Assembly (NCBI RefSeq): GCF_000143535.2
Contig: NC_037326.1
Coordinates: forward strand, 183,159 to 247,158
DNA length: 64,000 nt
Direction of reading: 5' to 3'
Origin: Botrytis cinerea B05.10
Taxonomy: Eukaryota > Ascomycota > Leotiomycetes > Helotiales > Sclerotiniaceae
Position 1 is the stretch's first letter, and every line of letters starts with the position of its first letter. Position numbers and translations under genes: made by a program. Shown piece by piece: positions 1 through 9,884 of the stretch. The notes beneath the pieces were generated by a model. The model ran no database searches. It saw only the letters and a program-made list of their open reading frames with translations, and was not told where the DNA came from.

Positions 1-540
1 GAAATGAGATGGAGAAGAGAAAAAACCAGATGAGGCGCAAATGATTATTTCCGGGAGCCAAATGTAATTGAGGGAATAGAATGTAGTGTAGTCGCTGAGT
101 TATTTTTTCTCCTGCTTCCGGACTCAAAATAGAGCGGAGCAAAAAGGCCTCCACGGCAGTGGGCCCAGTGGAGCAACATCTTTCGATTCAAAATGCTCTT
201 CTTTTTCGCTTCGCTCAAAAGACATTGCCTCCGTGCCCACCGTCTCTGATGAACGAAATGCAGTCGAGAGAATAAAATGTAACCGCCGCAACGCCAATAA
301 AACTTTCCGTATAGCTGTGTCCCCTTTTTATTCTCGAGCAACTGAGATCATCAAAGATAGGGGCAAGTCCCCAAACCCCCTTAGCTCGCTGCGCTCGAGA
401 TGTCATACATCCATCTCCCTCCCCGCCTCCCCCATTATATGTACGGAGAACTGTAATAGAGAGAACTTTTAGTCAACAGGACTCACAGATAAGATTTGTA
501 GTCGTCCTTGTATCCCCAAGAAGTTTTGAGAAGAGGATAC
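1..540. other. Non-repetitive sequence, no convincing gene
   Basis: Moderate base composition and no reading frame I would defend. About 40 bases near 128-170 are closely similar to a stretch at 28931-28975 just outside a family A element (both contain GCAAAAAGGCCT followed by CAC and GCA). A GC-rich motif near 383-398 (CTCGCTGCGCTCGAG) recurs at about 27466-27480. Confidence 0.5.
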
Positions 541-849
541 GAGCAATGAGTTTCCACATATTCGTCTCGCAGAGAGAGTAGAGTAATTTGTAGTTGATGG
601 GACTAGCAGTTAAACATCGCCACTACCATCATTCGTACTTGTAGCCGATAGGACCAAGAATTTTATGGTGATCGCTGGTACTTGTGGGCGGAGTTCATAG
701 AAGCTCCGTGAGGGGGATGCGTTGACGGAACTGGCAGATTTACAGAACTCGCAGGTTGATTTAAATGGCATGACATCGCAATCGCTAGGAATGAATGAAA
801 CAGATGAACATAGATCTCTCATTAAGAAAAGCGGACCTCGTATGAAGTA
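540..849 (+). pseudogene. Relic of an unknown protein gene, 3' end
   Basis: Translating the + strand in the frame that ends at TAA 847-849 gives about 85 protein-like codons, with a well-mixed polar C-terminus ending in Gly-Pro-Arg-Met-Lys. Three in-frame stops interrupt it, each a TAA or TAG that one C-to-T change would make from CAA or CAG. The frame reads naturally between them (for example a stretch Ala-Asp-Arg-Thr-Lys-Asn-Phe-Met-Val-Ile-Ala-Gly). The 5' end is not located. I do not recognise the family. RIP decay is inferred from the type of stops. Confidence 0.45.
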
Positions 850-1124
850 AGGTTCAATTGGAATGAATTAATTCTCGATGCATGCACTCATTGGATTTCC
901 TCTCCCTTGCGATAAATTATAAATTACCTGGATGAAGGAAGCTGACTCTTACACACAGTTGAGAGCTCATTCACAAGACAAAAGCAAGAGATGTAGCAGC
1001 AACGATACTTGTAAAGCTGGTAGAAAAAGTAGAAAAGTCATAATATAGAGAGGAGGCAAATGTGGTGTATTCCATGCTCGTTATGTATCGTGTGTTGTAT
1101 CAAAAAGTAACTGAGTCTTCTGAT
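850..1124. other. Spacer, nothing seen
   Basis: Ordinary intergenic sequence between a gene relic and the first family C repeat. No frame or repeat of note. Confidence 0.4.
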
Positions 1125-1564
1125 AACGTGGTTTATTAGTGAGTGGGTTATATTAGTGAATGGGTCATTTGAAAATATATCAAAATTAGACCTTTTTCAA
1201 TATTCTTATTTTAATAACTAATCATTATTTTGAAAAAAGAAAAGAATTTTCAATGATAATAAGAAATTAGCTTTTTATAAATCTAGTTTTTTTATAAATA
1301 TTTCTATTATATTTTTAAAAAAATAGAAATTGTTATGATTTCTATTATAAAAAAGTTATTTTTATTATAATTATTATAATGATTTGATTTTTTAATAAAT
1401 AATTAGATTTCTATAATATTTATATAATTAAATTTCAATATTTTTAGATTTCTTTAAATTATATTATTAAATAAAGAAAGTGTATGATTATGTATAAACG
1501 AATTTTATATATAAAATGAGGTGATTTATTTACTAATATAATCCGCTTACTGTTAAACTATATT
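1125..1564. mobile_element. Family C inverted-repeat element, copy 1
   Basis: The left end AACGTGGTTTATTAGTGAG and the right end (reverse complement near AGTTTAACAGTAAGCGGATT) are imperfect inverted repeats of about 50 bp that include a shared TATATTAGT block. The interior is AT-rich without coding capacity. Related ends occur at 22170-22471, 50532-51455, 51592 and 62736. It is most simply a short non-autonomous DNA transposon degraded by mutation. I could not settle a target duplication. Confidence 0.6.
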
Positions 1565-1629
1565 AGTTGTTTAAATAATGTAGTATTTAATATCATTAAT
1601 GATTGGCTTAATACTTTATCTGTGAATTT

Positions 1630-1970
1630 TTAAGCCAATCAAACTGGCAAAGCTTCTGACTTCTACGAAAAAGACCAGCTATTGGAGCCGGTCACGTGCT
1701 TGTGGGATCCGTGCGCTATCGCAGAAACACCGCGAACACCGATCCTCCGCAATGTTTGTTATCAAGAACAAACCCCTTTGTTGTGATTGCTAAGCGAGGT
1801 TGTGGCTGTGTATGTGGCAAATGACCGAACAATCAAGCGCTCGCTGGTCTTGAAAGATTCACGGTACATAAAGATTATTTACTCTATTCAGTTAATTTGT
1901 ATTTCAAGCGGAATATGGGAGTCAAGGAGGGAATTCGTAGTCAAGATAGAGCATTTATGAATGTTGACTC
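1630..1970 (+). pseudogene. Relic of an unknown protein gene
   Basis: One + strand frame stays open for about 112 codons with a single interruption, a TGA that could come from CGA, until TGA near 1968. The translated stretch is protein-like, with an acidic start (Asp-Phe-Tyr-Glu-Lys-Asp) and a later segment Leu-Ser-Glu-Val-Val-Ala-Val-Tyr-Val-Ala-Asn-Asp. The sequence is clearly GC-richer than the flanking repeats. Both flanks are mobile elements (family C to the left, family A at 2038), so it is probably a gene island being eroded from both sides. Family not recognised. Confidence 0.45.
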
Positions 1971-2037
1971 TAATTCATTGAAGTTGGAGGGAAATAATGA
2001 TCTAAAATTGAGAGTAGAGATTGATGGCCATTCCAGA

Positions 2038-2774
2038 CCCTATGGTAGCAGAATCCGCGATTAACAAAATGGCCACTTTGTTAACCCAAGAAAATATTCA
2101 ATATTTTTATGATATATTGAAAAAAGCGTTTTTAAAATATTAATTAAAAGAATAATTTCTTTATAAATAATTAAAAAAGTTTACTTTAAAAGAACTTAAT
2201 AAAATTCTTAAATTATGATTTAAAATAATAATCACTTTATTTCTATTGAATTCAATTAGTAATTGAATTCGATATAAATACATAAATTAAAACTATATAA
2301 TATTTATATCTTTATAATACATTCTATATAGTATAATATAATAATAAAGCTCTTAATTAAAAAACAAATTGAAAATAATATAAGTAATTTACTTCTCACT
2401 CCTTTTTAAACTTTCAACTAATATCTTTCATCTATTTTATAACTCCTACACTCACTTCCCTCCTTTTCCTAACTCTTATACTTACTCTTTTTCTCCTTTT
2501 AATTCTTATACTCACTTCCTTTTTATTCATCTTTTTTACAACTCTAATATTTATTGAATTCTGAAATCTCTTAGGCTCTTTAGAGCCCTCATTTTCTTTT
2601 TTCTATTAGAAATCAATATTAAATAAGTCCTATTTAAAATAGTGAATATTCATCAATAATGAAAAAGCTATTTGATTATTAATAAAAAGAATATATAATA
2701 TATATATTAAAGTTTATATAAGGATTTATATTGAATTTCTTTTTGTTGAAAATATTAACTTTGTCATTACAGGG
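2038..2774 (+). mobile_element. Family A terminal-inverted-repeat element, copy A1 (forward)
   Basis: Starts CCCTATGGTAGCAGAATCC and ends TTTGTCATTACAGGG. The ends are inverted repeats of each other over about 13 bp (consensus CCCTGTGATAGCA). The element is flanked by a 3-bp direct repeat AGA at 2035-2037 and 2775-2777. The 737-bp interior is very AT-rich and non-coding. Six more copies lie in this window. Three-base duplications plus short inverted repeats resemble PIF/Harbinger-type MITEs, but the superfamily is inferred, since no transposase is visible. Confidence 0.85.
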
Positions 2775-2777
2775 AGA

Positions 2778-4141
2778 AGTTAAGATATATACTAGTGTGG
2801 GATCTTTCTTTTTCACAAATATCAACTCAAAACAAAAATAAGTAGAATAAATAGCTTATCAATGTATTTCACTATATACTGTAGGTGAAAACCTCGGTTG
2901 ATCTTCCTTTCATGTGCTGGTCAGGATAATTGAGCTATAGTGGCGAGTTGAAGTTAACATATATGGGAATCAAATGTAAGAGATAAAATTATATAAAACT
3001 ATCGAATGCGAATATCTCCAGAATCGAACATTAAGATAAAACAAAAGTCTTTGTAATAAATATTAGTAGAATCGTAAAGTATCTATTGGCCTAGCAAACA
3101 CATACTGCAATAAATTTTCTAGTTTCTACCTCAATTATATGACTAGATATTATGTTAACGACCACTTTTCATGATAAAATAAATACAGGAGAAGGACATC
3201 TGGGAATTTGAAGGCAAAATTTGCTGTTCAAAGGAAATTATAAAGGATCAATCGTGGCATCAATTCTGTTCGCTGCTCTAGATTCGTATTCGATTGTGTT
3301 TCTGGATCAATCAGTCTTCTCATTACTGTAAATCCCATTTATAGTGAATAGAGAGAAAGCCTCGAGTAATAAATAATGTGAACTGATTCCTTCTTATCTT
3401 CCATCAGATTTTCGATTGAGTCGGATGATAATTTTCATTCAACTAAACCTATGGTTCTCAAGTCAAATCCATCTTTCTATGATAAGAAAGATGGCATGTG
3501 AGAATCAAGGGAAGCGAGGTAGGAATGAGGATTGCAGATCCTAAAATGGCATTTAAAGATCGATGACCAAGAAATTCTATCTACATTGATGCGGTGGAGG
3601 GTTGGCTCGCAATACTGAAGTTCACAGTTGGTTTAGAGATGGATTAGAAGGAGAATGGCTTTATTGACAAAAGAATATCTAGAGACGACGGTTAAGGAGT
3701 AGAACTTAATAGTGGTGAAAGGATGGAGGGGAGCGATTAAGTGGCAACGAGGCTATGTACGGTTGGCCATTTCAAGGAGAAGACCATACTAGACTCATGC
3801 ATGAAGTAAAGTAACGGTGAAAATCACATTAAACCAAGAAGTCATCTGGAGGAAAAAAGTCTATCAGTTTATTATATTAACGTCTCACCCTCCCATCTCA
3901 GTCACCCCCACTTGTACAGACCAACAGTACTATGCAGAAAGAAATGAAGAAAAATAGCAGAAGAAAATTCAAAAAAAAAAGAAGATCCAAAAGAAATATC
4001 TAAAGTTACAACATGAAAACAATCCCGACCCAGTAAGCAAACATAACTATTCTTCCCCCTCCCTCCCTACCCCCAACCCTTCCACACAATTAATACTCGT
4101 CCAGCGCTTACAAATAGCCATACAACAAAGGGGAGACACTT
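2778..4141 (-). pseudogene. Intergenic tract with possible minus-strand gene relics
   Basis: Two minus-strand stretches read rather like protein: about 3470-3800 (about 104 codons with only two stops, TAG and TAA) and about 3190-3370. Both are interrupted by stops of the RIP type. The evidence is weaker than for the other relics because the composition is near neutral and no motif is visible. The rest of the tract (2778-3180, 3800-4130) shows nothing except a pyrimidine-rich run near 4053-4083, downstream of the next gene. Confidence 0.25.
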
Positions 4142-4990
4142 TTATTCTCTCGTATTGAATGCTTGATTCATGAAGATGGCAACTTGCTCTGGAGTTGAAC
4201 TAAGAGGAGCAATACTAGTCGTAGTAGCGTTTCCACCTATGGTGGCTAGAGGACTACTTACAATGGTAATAGTGCTGGCTAAATGGTCCGCCAAAGATAC
4301 TGTTCTATTGGGCTGGTAGTCATCGACTAATTTGGCGGTTGTGTTGATTACGTTGGTATTTGGGATAGGAATACTGGCAATGTTAGAAGCTGCTAGGTCT
4401 GGATCTGACGAGTTCGAGTTGGCTTCACGAAACATCCTGGACCAAATACTAGATACCAGGTCCTTCATGAAAATGGAGCCAGAGCCGATGATAAGGCTGT
4501 ATGAGGTGGATGCAGCCGAATAAATGTCTTCTTGAGTATAGCCTGCGTAGTATCCAGCTGCTCCAAGCACCAAAACTCCGAAGGCAACCGCGAGCATCTT
4601 TTTTACATACCCTTCAGTCTGGTCTTCTGAAGGAGATTCAGAAGTGGTAGATGAAAGATTCTTGTATTGGTTTCTGGTATGATGGGTGGCATGGTGTTGT
4701 TTTCCTCCTCCAGATTCACAGAGATCCTCTTCGTCAATGATCGCACAGCGAAAGACATGTTTCTGCTCGACTTGCTGAGTCACAATCCAATTCCTAATAT
4801 CTTTTTCTTGGCCAAATATTCGACAACCACAGAACATTAGGCATATTTCTTCACTGGATAAATCTTTTTGACGCTTGTTCGATTTGGCACCAGAGTGAGT
4901 GGCTAAATACTTGGCCCAGTTTTCAATATGAGTGCTTTTGATATCCTGACAGTTATGCTTGGGGCATGTGACAACAAAAAAATTCTTCAT
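4142..4990 (-). CDS. Hypothetical single-pass membrane protein, 282 aa
   Basis: An intact, uninterrupted minus-strand frame from ATG at 4988-4990 to TAA at 4142-4144. Residues 1-70 are Cys/His-containing: CPKHNC near residue 9, a His near 21, and FCGC near 53. This could be a small metal-binding module, but the spacing matches no zinc finger I know. Residues about 75-128 are polar and Ser/Glu-rich. Residues 131-150 form one hydrophobic segment (Met-Leu-Ala-Val-Ala-Phe-Gly-Val-Leu-Val-Leu-Gly-Ala-Ala-Gly). The C-terminal third is Ser/Thr/Asn-rich with several Asn-X-Ser/Thr sites. There is no signal peptide, so it may be an internal-anchor protein. It is one of only two clearly undamaged genes here and lies between decayed neighbours. 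Function unknown. Confidence 0.65.
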   Translation of the reverse strand: MKNFFVVTCPKHNCQDIKSTHIENWAKYLATHSGAKSNKRQKDLSSEEICLMFCGCRIFGQEKDIRNWIVTQQVEQKHVFRCAIIDEEDLCESGGGKQHHATHHTRNQYKNLSSTTSESPSEDQTEGYVKKMLAVAFGVLVLGAAGYYAGYTQEDIYSAASTSYSLIIGSGSIFMKDLVSSIWSRMFREANSNSSDPDLAASNIASIPIPNTNVINTTAKLVDDYQPNRTVSLADHLASTITIVSSPLATIGGNATTTSIAPLSSTPEQVAIFMNQAFNTRE

Positions 4991-5109
4991 CCCCTAATGA
5001 TGATATTCAACGACGGTAGTTCGGAAGTAATCGAGATCCGATAATCGAACCTGGTTCATGTCAAGGACATTCATGATGACTGATTCGCGTACGATCGGTT
5101 TGGGAGAAT

Positions 5110-5440
5110 GTGATTGGGAACTAAGAATCAAAAAGCGGACTGAAGGCTAATAAAAGCCGCTGTTGGTGGTTTGGTATTCGGAGCTGAAGTCGAGGCTTTA
5201 TCAGAAAGTGTGGAAACAGTGTGTGTGTAAAGAAGATTTGGTTGGAGAGCGAAGAAATTGGATACGAAAGATACTTGCCAGCAAGTTTGAAACGAGTTAT
5301 GAATGGAATGACTATGGAAATTGTGAGAATTCTTGGTATATATAAGCTTCTCCGTCATTATAGTGATTCGTAGGTGATATGGGGCTGATTTGAGAATAGG
5401 AGAAGTTTGAACGAGATTGCTAGGCATTTTCGAATCAATT
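5110..5440 (+). pseudogene. Possible short gene relic
   Basis: A + strand stretch around 5150-5230 translates to a protein-like run (Lys-Ala-Ala-Val-Gly-Gly-Leu-Val-Phe-Gly-Ala-Glu-Val-Glu-Ala-Leu-Ser-Glu), flanked at both ends by stops. It is too short and damaged to name, and I am not sure it is coding. Confidence 0.25.
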
Positions 5441-6150
5441 GATTCTCAAATCTTATTAGGTGGCGTGAAGATAGGGGAACTTTTTAAACCTCTCACCTTT
5501 CACGCCCTAGGGCTACAACATTCGTATAGATCAACAAAGACGGTATTTGAATTTTTGAAACAATTTGTCAGGCCCGTCCCGATTTAAAAACTTTGAGACC
5601 CGAGGTTCGAACCTGATTGATTCCCAAGTTCCACTACTTTGTGCCACTGAAAACATTTCGTTTATTGCTGTTTCAAAGTACACAATTGACCTTCCCACAT
5701 TTCAAAACAATTGATAACTGTAAAAGTATTACGGCCTAAATTGAGACAAAACATCGGACCTGATAATCTTAAAAGAAACATTTCAAAAGAGACTGAAAGA
5801 AACTTAGATTCTTATACTATTAATAACATGTGCGATGTGAGAGAACAGCTTTTCTTTGACCACCGACAAGCCACATATCTTTATCCTCGATCTTATATCT
5901 GATAAGCATCAATATTGCGATTGGAAAATCTTTCATCAAACAAAAGCATGCCAAAGAAGTTTCCTTCAAAATTCAAGCTCACTTAAATCTTTTACATCTG
6001 CAATAACTTCCCTTCGATCATTTGTTCTGATATCCCACTTGTATATACATCGCGCAAATTCAATCCTCGATTCCAGTATTCATCTTGACAGCAATTTGTC
6101 CTACCAGCTATTTATTCTTACATTTTATTTACATATCAATCTCTTGGATT
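5441..6150. promoter_or_regulatory. Intergenic region upstream of the J-domain gene
   Basis: No defensible frame. It presumably holds the promoter of the relic starting at 6151. A GGTTCGAACC sequence near 5603 looks like a tRNA B box, but no matching A box or cloverleaf arms are found upstream. Confidence 0.3.
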
Positions 6151-7190
6151 ATGGACGTAACAAGATCTCGAAAAATCGGCGCTACCTCTCTTAAAAGCCT
6201 CACGCCCAGTGTTACGGAAGCTTTTCAACTTTTGAACATCAGCTTGGACAGTAGTGATGCCGAAATACGTTCTGCTTATCTCAGAATGGCATTTAGATTA
6301 CACCCCGATCGAAACTCAAATATATCCTATAATGGCAAAGTCAATATTTTCAACGAAAAGAAATTCAACATAAATCCCCATATAAATTTTAATATATATA
6401 TTATATTTATAATATATTCTCTTTGTTATTAACAAATATTCGTTATTCTAAATGAGATTTATTTAGTATTGATTTTTAAAAGAAAAAAAGAAAATGAGGG
6501 CTCCGAAGGGTTTTAGAGATTTCAGAATTCGATGAATATTAGAATTATAGAAAAAGCAAATATAAAAACTAGGAGAAAAGGAAGAGCAAATACAAGCATT
6601 AAAAGGAAAAAGAAAGCAAGTATAAAAGCTATAAAATGAATGAAAGATATTAGCTGAAAGCTTAAAGGAAAAAAGAAGTAAGAAATAAATCACTCATATC
6701 ACTTCCAATTTATTCTTCAATCAAAAGCTTTACTACTATATTATATCATATAGAATATATTATAAAAATACAAATACTATACAACTCTAATATATATATT
6801 CATATTGAATTCAATTTATTAATCGAATTTAATAAAAATAAACTACTAATTGTTTTAAACTAAAATTCAAAAATTTCATTAAATCCTTTTAGAATGAAAT
6901 TTTCTTATTGTTTATAAAGAAATTATTTCTTTAATTAATATTTTAAAAATACTTTTTTCAACACATTATAAAAATATTGAATATTTTCTTAAACTAACAA
7001 AGCGGCTACTTTATCAATCGCGGATTCTGTCATCACAGGAATAGAGACCACAGCTCAGATGCAAGACCTGTAAATAGTACATCAAATTATCCGCGAGCAT
7101 AACCACGAAGAGGATCTCGATTTTTCGCATGATCCGGTCGGCAAAATTTGGCACGACCTTGTTGCCAGCGAAAAGCATATCGTCTTCTAG
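6151..7190 (+). pseudogene. Small J-domain (DnaJ-type) protein gene, split by a transposon
   Basis: From ATG 6151 the frame encodes about 58 residues. They match the first half of a J-domain: a helix containing Ala-Glu-Ile-Arg-Ser-Ala-Tyr-Leu-Arg-Met-Ala, then the diagnostic His-Pro-Asp motif. Family A copy A2 (6325-7040) is inserted a few codons after HPD. Removing it and one copy of its ATA duplication rejoins the same frame at 7044, which runs to TAG 7188-7190 with only one extra stop (TAA 7071-7073, explicable as CAA). The intact protein would have been about 109 aa, a stand-alone J-domain co-chaperone acting with Hsp70. The insertion and stop make it non-functional as read. Confidence 0.8.
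6325..7040 (-). mobile_element. Family A element, copy A2 (reverse), inside the J-domain gene
   Basis: Starts TCCTATAATGGCAAAG and ends CTGTCATCACAGGA, in the opposite orientation to A1. It is flanked by ATA at 6322-6324 and 7041-7043. Length 716 bp, AT-rich, non-coding. The right end carries the conserved GCGGATTCTGTCATC block shared by all copies. Confidence 0.88.
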
Positions 7191-7259
7191 GGTTCTAAAA
7201 GTATGACAATATACAGCACGTGCCAATTACTATCAGCCAAAACACCTTTTCACACCAAA

Positions 7260-7640
7260 AATCATTATTTCTAAATATAGTTTTTTTTCTTATAAATCCG
7301 ATTCATTTTTCTTGGAATTTTAATAAAATAAAGTTGATTATTTTTTAGATTTTTATTCATTAGGTTATATAAATAGAAAGTTAAGATATTATTAAAATAA
7401 TTTAATTTATTAATAAAATAGATAAAAATTAAATACTCTTTTCATAATTTTAATTCAATTGTATAAATTTTTATAATATAAATTTCTGAGGATTTTGAAA
7501 TATAAAAAACATCAATTATTATCATAAAAACTTTCTAAAAATAAAGTTTCAAAGAATTTAGATTACAAATCATAGACATTTTTATATTTGAAAATATACT
7601 AAAATATCGATCTTTAATATGAAAATACTTTTCGACTGAT
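7260..7640. other. AT-rich spacer
   Basis: Strongly AT-rich sequence resembling mutated repeat. No ends, frames or copies recognised. Confidence 0.3.
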
Positions 7641-7875
7641 AGTAGTTGACTAGTACTGTATATACATATCTACTAATCTCTTTCAAACCTCCCATGTTCA
7701 AAATATTTGTACAGCATCCGACTACCAATCGACGGAAAGTAGCTCTGCGGTGTATGATTTTAATCCCTTCTTCCAGTGACTATAGCTACATGTTCTTGAC
7801 TTTGTACAAAACTTTTCACTCCATCGATTTGATATTTCTTCCAGCCGCTGTTAGCTCATCATGGTGAGCCAAAGT

Positions 7876-9813
7876 CTAGATTGTGGTTATCTTGGTTGGA
7901 GTGCTAACTTTCGCAGCCTTTTCCTTCAGCTCTAGTCTATCCGACTGGCCGTTGCCTTCGGCAGCAGGCTGACTATCCACAGTGTACAAATCTTCCTTCT
8001 TCTCGGCTGAATTTTTGATTTTTGGCCAGAACCATCTTATTCCAATACTTTCACAATCACTCCTTTAGCTCTGTTCAGAATTTGCATAAGACATGAAGCC
8101 CTTTTTTCATTTAAGTGGGAAATATTAACTCATCCTTTTCACCTACCACATAAACCAACATAGATGAATCATGACCGAGATCCTATGTAATGTGGCTGGT
8201 TTCTTTACCATGCCATCGATCCTTTTCGGCCGCACCTTGGCCGCACGCGCACCTAAATAATACTCTTCACTACTCCACATCAGTCGCAGTTCATTTGCCA
8301 AACCCTTAATGTCCTGTTCCTCTGTACACTAATAATTTAGTCACACACATCCAAGTGATCTCAATATAAACTTGTAGCTTCAACAATCATTGGAATGACT
8401 AATGCTTTCGCAGAATAAAAATTCTCTTCATTTTCCTAGGTAAGATTTTGTGCAGCTCTATCACTTGGAGTTTACAAACCCACTAATTATTACATTCTCA
8501 ATAATTGGCTACTCTGTAATAGCAAAGTTAATATTATTAATAAAAAGAAATTCAGCATAAATGTTTATACAGATTCTCTTACATATATTAACGATAATGA
8601 TATATCCTTTTCATTATTAATAACAAATAGAATTAATATATCCTGAAATTTATTTAGTATTAAATCTTAATAGAAGAAAATAGATTGAAAGTTTTCAAAG
8701 GGTTTAAAGAGTTTATTTTTTTTTAATATTAGAATCATAGAAAAGATAAATAAAAAGGAAGTGAATGTAAAAGTTAAAAGGAGAAAAGGAATGAATATGA
8801 AATTTAAGACAAGGGGAAAGGAACTAAATGTAAGAGTTATAAAGTAAATAAAAGATATTGATTTAAAGGGGAAAAGGAGTAAAGAGTAAATTATTTATAT
8901 TATTCTCAATTTTATTTTATTTTTTGATGAGAAGTTTTATTATTATATTATATAATATAGAATATATTGAATGGAGAATACAATCTGATTTTAATATAAA
9001 TAAATCTTTTATTTGAAAGTAAATATTTTAAATCAAAAGTTTAAATTAGTTTTTCAGATATAAGAAATCCATTAAGTTTTTTTGAAATAAAATCCTTTTG
9101 TTATATATGAAAATAAGATTTATTTGATTAATATTTTCAAAATGTCTTTTTTAATATGTTATAAAAATATTATGGATTTTATAGTTTTGATGAAATATTC
9201 ATTTTGTAAACCACGGATTCTGTTACCACAGGGCTAGTATTCATCATGCGCCTTTTCTTATCAGCATCCTATACTCCCTAAAATGATACTGATTTCATGA
9301 CTGACCTAGGCAATGCTATAATTATTGCAGGTCAGATATAAGCCACAATTAAACCAAAATTACTGTTAGCGAGAATTTGGTATGATATTTATTGAAAGAA
9401 CCTCAGTGTTTAAATATATATATACGAATGATAACATGATTACAAGGAGAACTCTGAGTAAGCCTTTAGAGAGTTTGGAACAAGCTTGGACTTGGCTTAA
9501 TGAAACCATCGCTATCAAGGACACATGATGTTTCCTTGCTTACTCCTCCGCTGTTGTTCTTGAACAGAGAAGTGGCGAAAGTGTCACCGATAGTAAAAGG
9601 CTTCGAATTGGTATAATCTGAATACTTATTCATGAGTTTTTAAATACTGATATCGTTTCTACTCACATTTATTTGAAAGTCAAGATAAGGATCGATCTTC
9701 AAATTGGATTTATACTTCAGGGAAATTACTTTCTCCACTTCCGTTTTGCTGCCTTCTTATTAATTTGGCTCTCCGATTTGCTCTTCGTCCCCCCCTTGCT
9801 CTCTGTTTCCCAT
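7876..9813 (-). pseudogene. Multi-exon gene of unknown function, decayed and split by a transposon
   Basis: Minus-strand coding sequence read from a likely ATG at 9811-9813 to TAG at 7876-7878. Pieces include: an Arg-rich start; an intron with GTGAGT and CAG borders near 9605-9660 that keeps phase; an exon with Thr-Ile-Gly-Asp-Thr-Phe-Ala-Thr-Ser-Leu-Phe-Lys; a hydrophobic stretch near 9300; then, left of copy A3, exons with Ile-Val-Glu-Ala-Thr-Ser and Glu-Glu-Tyr-Tyr-Leu-Gly-Ala-Arg-Ala-Ala-Lys; a second intron (GTAGGT donor near 8147); and a Lys/Glu-rich C-terminus ending Pro-Thr-Lys-Ile-Thr-Thr-Ile. Many stops are TAA, TAG or TGA that fit CAA, CAG or CGA ancestors. Family A copy A3 sits in it with a CTA duplication. 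I do not recognise the family, and exon borders are approximate. Confidence 0.5.
8512..9233 (-). mobile_element. Family A element, copy A3 (reverse)
   Basis: Starts CTCTGTAATAGCAAAG and ends CTGTTACCACAGGG. Flanked by CTA at 8509-8511 and 9234-9236. 722 bp, AT-rich. It lies within a minus-strand gene relic whose codons can be read on both sides. Confidence 0.85.
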
Positions 9814-9884
9814 CACTTAGCCCCGTTGCCTTTTCCCCATCCCTCTCTTTTCCCTCTCTCTTTCCCTCTTCCTCTTAGTGCATC

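Noticed and set aside
5575..5640. GGTTCGAACC resembling a tRNA B box
   Set aside because: No matching A box, acceptor stem or cloverleaf can be drawn from the flanks.
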